Of a stretch of 64,000 bases of DNA, positions 60,561-64,000 are shown in pieces. A model generated the notes under the pieces. The model was not told the origin of the DNA, did not search any database, and saw nothing but the letters and a program-made list of their open reading frames with translations. The position numbers and the translations under genes are program-made. The DNA is from Enterococcus larvae (GTDB lineage Bacteria; Bacillota; Bacilli; Lactobacillales; Enterococcaceae): contig NZ_JAEDXU010000001.1 in assembly GCF_017830045.1 (NCBI RefSeq), positions 682,001 to 746,000 on the forward strand, written 5' to 3'. The stretch's first letter is position 1; each line of letters starts with the position of its first letter.

Positions 60561-61274
60561 CTATTTTTTTAATACAATTCTTTTAAATAGTAGGTACAAC
60601 AGCGTAGTCCGCCATTTCATCTTTTGCAAAGAACTGGAGCTCGTGGCAATCTCACTAACATTTTCACCATGTCTGCGATAGTAGGTCAGCGGCTTCTCCA
60701 GAAATGCACTGCCCTTGGCAGAATCTCCAAGTAATCCGATCCACATATCATGCATAGGTACGTTAGATGGAATAGGCAGTATTTGATCCTTCATCTCTTT
60801 TCGAAAGCACATGCCGGCACCGATGTAATTGTTTTTTAAAACATTTGACCAAAAACCGGCTTTTACTTTTCGATACTCAAAGTAAGATGGATAGATTGGC
60901 TGCAGCTCTTCATCTACAATGATCAAGTCACTGACAATAACCTGTACATCTGGATGCTGTTCAAAATAGGCGAGGGTCTCAGAAATCTTCTCAGGAAGCC
61001 AAACATCGTCCTGATCAGCAAGAAAAATGAACGCTCCTCTACTCTCTTCAATTGCCCGTTCAAAGTTTGCAATCACTCCGGAACGAGGACCTTCGATCAA
61101 GCGAATCCGTGAATCCTTTTGAGCATATGCTTTTACAATAGTCTGAGTCTCATCCGTTGAACCATCGTCAGAAATGATCACCTCATCATCTTCCCTCAGC
61201 TGAAGCAGAATACTGTTCAACTGCTGTGGAAGGTATTTCTCTCCGTTATATGCAGCTATACATACTGAAATCAT
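60561..61274 (-). CDS. epaD: GT2 glycosyltransferase (EpaD-like)
   Basis: A 237-aa GT-A enzyme: ISVCIAAYNGEKYLPQQL, the acidic DDGSTDETQ and FLADQDDVW with the DxD metal motif. A C-terminal basic helix (TLLYLLFKRIVLKK) may touch the membrane. ATG 61274 overlaps the upstream stop by one base (TAATG). Position in the cluster matches epaD, and a rhamnosyl or similar transfer is likely; specificity is inferred. Confidence 0.8.
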   Translation of the reverse strand: MISVCIAAYNGEKYLPQQLNSILLQLREDDEVIISDDGSTDETQTIVKAYAQKDSRIRLIEGPRSGVIANFERAIEESRGAFIFLADQDDVWLPEKISETLAYFEQHPDVQVIVSDLIIVDEELQPIYPSYFEYRKVKAGFWSNVLKNNYIGAGMCFRKEMKDQILPIPSNVPMHDMWIGLLGDSAKGSAFLEKPLTYYRRHGENVSEIATSSSSLQKMKWRTTLLYLLFKRIVLKK

Positions 61275-62107
61275 TATTTTTCCCTCACTAGCATACGATA
61301 TTCATGCCACGTTCGTCGCCATATCTTTCTGTTCCTCACAGTAAGAAACTGCTTGACGATCCGCTTCGGCAAATGACTGATATGATGTTGCAGCTTGTCT
61401 CTATCATATTTTTGATAAAATAATCGTTCTGCAGAAATAATGGATTCGTAGCGTTCCAAACTGACCTGACTATAGTCCAATACCGAAAGATCATGCGCTA
61501 AAATCAAATCCACTACTTCAATTTTTTGATGCTCCTGATACAGCTTCCAGAACAGCCAATGATCCAAGAAGTCCAACGAAAAATCTTCGTTAAACTGACC
61601 CACAGCTGACAAACCTTTTTTTGTCAAAACAGTACCGGAATTGATTGCCATCAATCGTTTCTCTGTTCTTCCAATTGCAGGAAACGAAAGCTCTCCCCCC
61701 ACATACTTATCGCTGAAAACGGGAGAAATCTTTTGACTACCTGAATAAACATTTGGTACAAACGCTCCCACAGCTTCTGTGTCCGACAATGAAGTTATCT
61801 TATCCAGATAAGGAAAATCAATTTCGGTGTCTTGATCCAACAGCAGCATAAGCTGAGCCGACAGCTGATTAAACAGCGTCACTCCCTTATTGTAGGCCTT
61901 AGCCAATCCCGGATTTTGCGGATCATGGATATAGCACACCTGCTTATTCTTGAATAGAACATCTCCTTGTTCTTCCGGACTATTGTCATACACTAGTAGA
62001 TGAATGTTTTTTCTTTTCATCACTGCATAATATAAAGCATTATAGCTTGGGCATTCCGTCAGTTTCTTTTTATAAAGAACAAGGACAATCACCAGAGTAT
62101 GGTCCAT
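61274..62107 (-). CDS. epaC: GT2 rhamnosyltransferase-like (EpaC-like)
   Basis: A protein of 277 aa. The nucleotide-sugar site VIVLVLYKKKLTEC, NPGLAKAYNKG and the DxD motif in LLLDQDTEID are typical of rhamnan-building GT2 enzymes. ATG 62107 follows GGAGG and overlaps the upstream stop by one base (TGATG), so translation is coupled. Likely extends the rhamnose backbone. Confidence 0.8.
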   Translation of the reverse strand: MDHTLVIVLVLYKKKLTECPSYNALYYAVMKRKNIHLLVYDNSPEEQGDVLFKNKQVCYIHDPQNPGLAKAYNKGVTLFNQLSAQLMLLLDQDTEIDFPYLDKITSLSDTEAVGAFVPNVYSGSQKISPVFSDKYVGGELSFPAIGRTEKRLMAINSGTVLTKKGLSAVGQFNEDFSLDFLDHWLFWKLYQEHQKIEVVDLILAHDLSVLDYSQVSLERYESIISAERLFYQKYDRDKLQHHISHLPKRIVKQFLTVRNRKIWRRTWHEYRMLVREK

Positions 62108-62889
62108 CAGAAAAACCTCCAGCCCCATTTATTGAAAAATTTGTACATCGACTGCATAAATATTTTAAATGAAGAAAAGCTTTTATGTGCAGCCTTTTCG
62201 TAAATATGCGTGACAGGTTCAAATGGTGTATAAAGAATCTTGAAGCCGGCTTGACCAAATCGTAAACACAGATCATTATCCTCAAAATACATGAAAAAGC
62301 GTTCATCAAAACCGCCGATATTGTTATATTTTTCCACATCTATCAGCATGAAACAGCCTGAACCCATCTTAATAAAGCTAGTTTGATCATCAGATAAATC
62401 TCTGCACTCATAGTAACTCAATCGTTTATTGAACAGCTTCTTAACAAATCCAAATGGGACAAAGCGCAGCATATAATCAAAGACATCCAGCTTCTGTCTT
62501 ACTAAATACTGCGTTGTTCCATCTGTATTCAAGACCTTAGGACAGACAACCGCCAGCTCATCATCGGCTTTGATTCTCTCCAACATATTGTCTAAATGTT
62601 CTTTAGTCACAAGAACGTCTGGATTAAAAACAATGCCGTATTTTGTCGTTAGTTGACGGAAGATCTCATTGTGCCCGAATCCGAACCCTTTATTTTCGTT
62701 ACACTGATGTAAAATAATAAATGGTTCATATGTTTTCAGCTTAGCTATGTAGTCATCATCGGAATGATTATCAAAAATATGAATCTCATATTCTGAAGAA
62801 TCGCCCAACTCTTCTTTAAGATTGTCCAGCACTCTGAATATATGTCTGCTGTTATATGTCACGATGGAAATTGCTGTCTTCTCATTCAT
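62107..62889 (-). CDS. epaB: GT2 rhamnosyltransferase-like (EpaB-like)
   Basis: A protein of 260 aa. AISIVTYNSRHIFRVLD, FDNHSDDD, ENKGFGFGHN and VFNPDVLV resemble WbbL/RgpB-type enzymes that add the first rhamnose to GlcNAc-diphospho-undecaprenol made by EpaA. GAGGAG lies 12 bases before ATG 62889. First gene of the leftward transcript after the gap containing the 63352 repeat. Confidence 0.82.
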   Translation of the reverse strand: MNEKTAISIVTYNSRHIFRVLDNLKEELGDSSEYEIHIFDNHSDDDYIAKLKTYEPFIILHQCNENKGFGFGHNEIFRQLTTKYGIVFNPDVLVTKEHLDNMLERIKADDELAVVCPKVLNTDGTTQYLVRQKLDVFDYMLRFVPFGFVKKLFNKRLSYYECRDLSDDQTSFIKMGSGCFMLIDVEKYNNIGGFDERFFMYFEDNDLCLRFGQAGFKILYTPFEPVTHIYEKAAHKSFSSFKIFMQSMYKFFNKWGWRFF

Positions 62890-62941
62890 TCGTTCAATAA
62901 GCTCCTCATATATAAATCCTGTTAAGAAAATGAATTTATAA

Positions 62942-62970
62942 TTATTATTCCTTTATTTATGCTCGGACAA
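62942..62970 (-). promoter_or_regulatory. Promoter upstream of epaB
   Basis: On the minus strand TTGTCC (62965-62970), 17-bp spacer, TAATAA (62942-62947), about 50 bases before epaB. The gap 62971-63351 shows no gene. Confidence 0.45.
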
Positions 62971-63351
62971 CGGTCACTAACTCATAGAGATGGATCAAAT
63001 ATTTTTACAAATAGTCATCTTGATCACCAGATACTTCTCAGCCAATGGCTTTTCCAACCATATGGAAGGGATCGTTTCTCATGTCGAGAAAATTTTAACT
63101 GATTCTATGCAGCATACGTTCAATTGTTAAGAATATACTAAAAATCCACCGGTAACTCAATACAATCTGAAATCAATCCTGACTTTGCCTTTTGATATCT
63201 GCACCTGTTGCTTTCTGTAAGGCACGCGCCATACTATTGTTTATACCCAACACTATGATGCTCGAAAGGCTCATGCTATTCCCTCATTGAACAAATCAAT
63301 CATTGCTCCAATAGTTTTCTTGATCACTGTATAACTAAATCAAAATAAACA

Positions 63352-63396
63352 TCGAGACAGAAGTGGCTCTCCGGGAGCTGAACACTTCTGTCTCGA
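63352..63396. repeat. 14-bp perfect inverted repeat (GAGACAGAAG family)
   Basis: TCGAGACAGAAGTG (63352-63365) and its complement (63383-63396) around a 17-base loop. It shares the GAGACAGAAG core with the element at 57515. On the minus strand TTTATTTT follows, so it may end the epaA transcript. Confidence 0.75.
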
Positions 63397-63445
63397 CCTC
63401 GCTTCTGCCATACAAAGTATATCATAGACACTGATTTTCCAAAAA

Positions 63446-64000
63446 TCAGCGCTTCTTTTTCTTTGAATGCTTTCCAGCATGCTTATCCAATTCCTGTTGC
63501 CGAAATTCCTTATTTCCAAATACTCGCAGGATGTACATCAACGGCTGATGATTTTCACCAACCAGTCCAATCAATTCTATAAACAGCTCAAGTCCAATCA
63601 AGCTGAAAACTATCAATAGGATAGACGCCAGTTGACTAGCATAGCTGAATAACAATGCAACAAATGAAAATACAAGAGCTAAACCATAAATCGTCATCAC
63701 TGCACCCTTGTGACTAAATCCGAGTGAAAGCAAACGATGATGCAAATGCATTTTATCGGCTGAAGAAATTGGTCGCTTGTTCATTAATCGTCGAATGATC
63801 GCATAGACGGTATCAGTGATTGGTACGCCCAAAATAATCAATGGTGTTATCACTGAAATGAAGGTTGCATTTTTCAAACCTTGTAAGGACATGACCGCAA
63901 TCATAAACCCTAAAAACAAAGCTCCTGTATCTCCAAGAAAAATCTTGGCAGGATAAAAATTATAAGGAAAGAAACCGATGATACTTGCAACTAAAATGAA
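63446..64000 (-). CDS. epaA: UDP-GlcNAc:undecaprenyl-phosphate GlcNAc-1-phosphate transferase (WecA/TagO type), partial
   Basis: The frame is open to the window edge, so the 5' part is missing; about 184 residues are visible. NFYPAKIFLGDTGALFLGF is the diagnostic Mg-binding segment, and SADKMHLHHRLLSLGFSH carries the conserved histidine motif. Several helices and a basic C-terminal tail (KHSKKKKR) follow. It transfers GlcNAc-1-P to undecaprenyl phosphate, starting wall-polysaccharide synthesis. Gene order with epaB-D and rml supports epaA. Confidence 0.92.
   Translation of the reverse strand, partial: FILVASIIGFFPYNFYPAKIFLGDTGALFLGFMIAVMSLQGLKNATFISVITPLIILGVPITDTVYAIIRRLMNKRPISSADKMHLHHRLLSLGFSHKGAVMTIYGLALVFSFVALLFSYASQLASILLIVFSLIGLELFIELIGLVGENHQPLMYILRVFGNKEFRQQELDKHAGKHSKKKKR

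Overview
The window reads as a chromosomal segment of an Enterococcus (low-GC Firmicute). This rests on the glnR-glnA pair, a glmS ribozyme, the cdaA-cdaR-glmM operon and a rhamnose-polysaccharide locus laid out like the enterococcal epa cluster. The genus is inferred from gene content and order recalled from E. faecalis; the species is not determined.

Positions 1 to about 15.85 kb are one end of a temperate prophage; the rest lies off the left edge. The rightward lysogeny module (cI-like repressor, Rgg-type regulator, a 113-aa protein, tyrosine integrase) sits at the right end. Leftward early genes run from about 11.9 kb down: many small proteins, a DUF2303-like protein, an HUH replication endonuclease, a RecU resolvase, a cytosine-C5 and an adenine-N6 methyltransferase, and an ArpU-type late regulator. 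A rightward orphan cargo gene (602-1552) interrupts them. Several pieces are too short for ordinary gene finding: at least five tiny membrane-protein genes, three candidate small RNAs, a set of three phased operator repeats, a shared 18-bp site next to the integrase and an early HTH gene, and a 19-codon hydrophobic peptide gene divergent from the Rgg regulator with a convergent small RNA beside it.

From 16 to 39 kb the region is mostly core genome, nearly all leftward: an orphan Wzy/ligase-like membrane protein, a TPR protein, glmS with its ribozyme, an ECF transporter (T, fused double ATPase, S) with a SAM hydroxide adenosyltransferase, glmM-cdaR-cdaA (cell-wall precursor and c-di-AMP synthesis), pyruvate:ferredoxin oxidoreductase, a cold-shock protein, glnA-glnR with a clear GlnR box, hflX and miaA.

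From 39 kb to the end is the cell-wall polysaccharide locus. Read in the direction of transcription it holds epaA (partial), three glycosyltransferases, rmlA-C-B-D (dTDP-rhamnose), an EpaI/GtrA/YfhO-type three-part lipid-linked glycosylation set, a large secreted GH25 lysozyme with six wall-binding-like repeats, and an ABC exporter. Beside the exporter are a methyltransferase, a kinase-like coiled-coil protein and two double-domain GT2 enzymes. The locus ends in a 149-bp tandem repeat array whose internal hairpins show compensatory changes.

The strongest candidates for something undescribed are the peptide/small-RNA/Rgg locus at 12.4-13.9 kb, the HUH Rep with an opposed small RNA in its leader (7.5-7.65 kb), and the split methyltransferase-kinase beside the polysaccharide exporter (44.7-48.4 kb).
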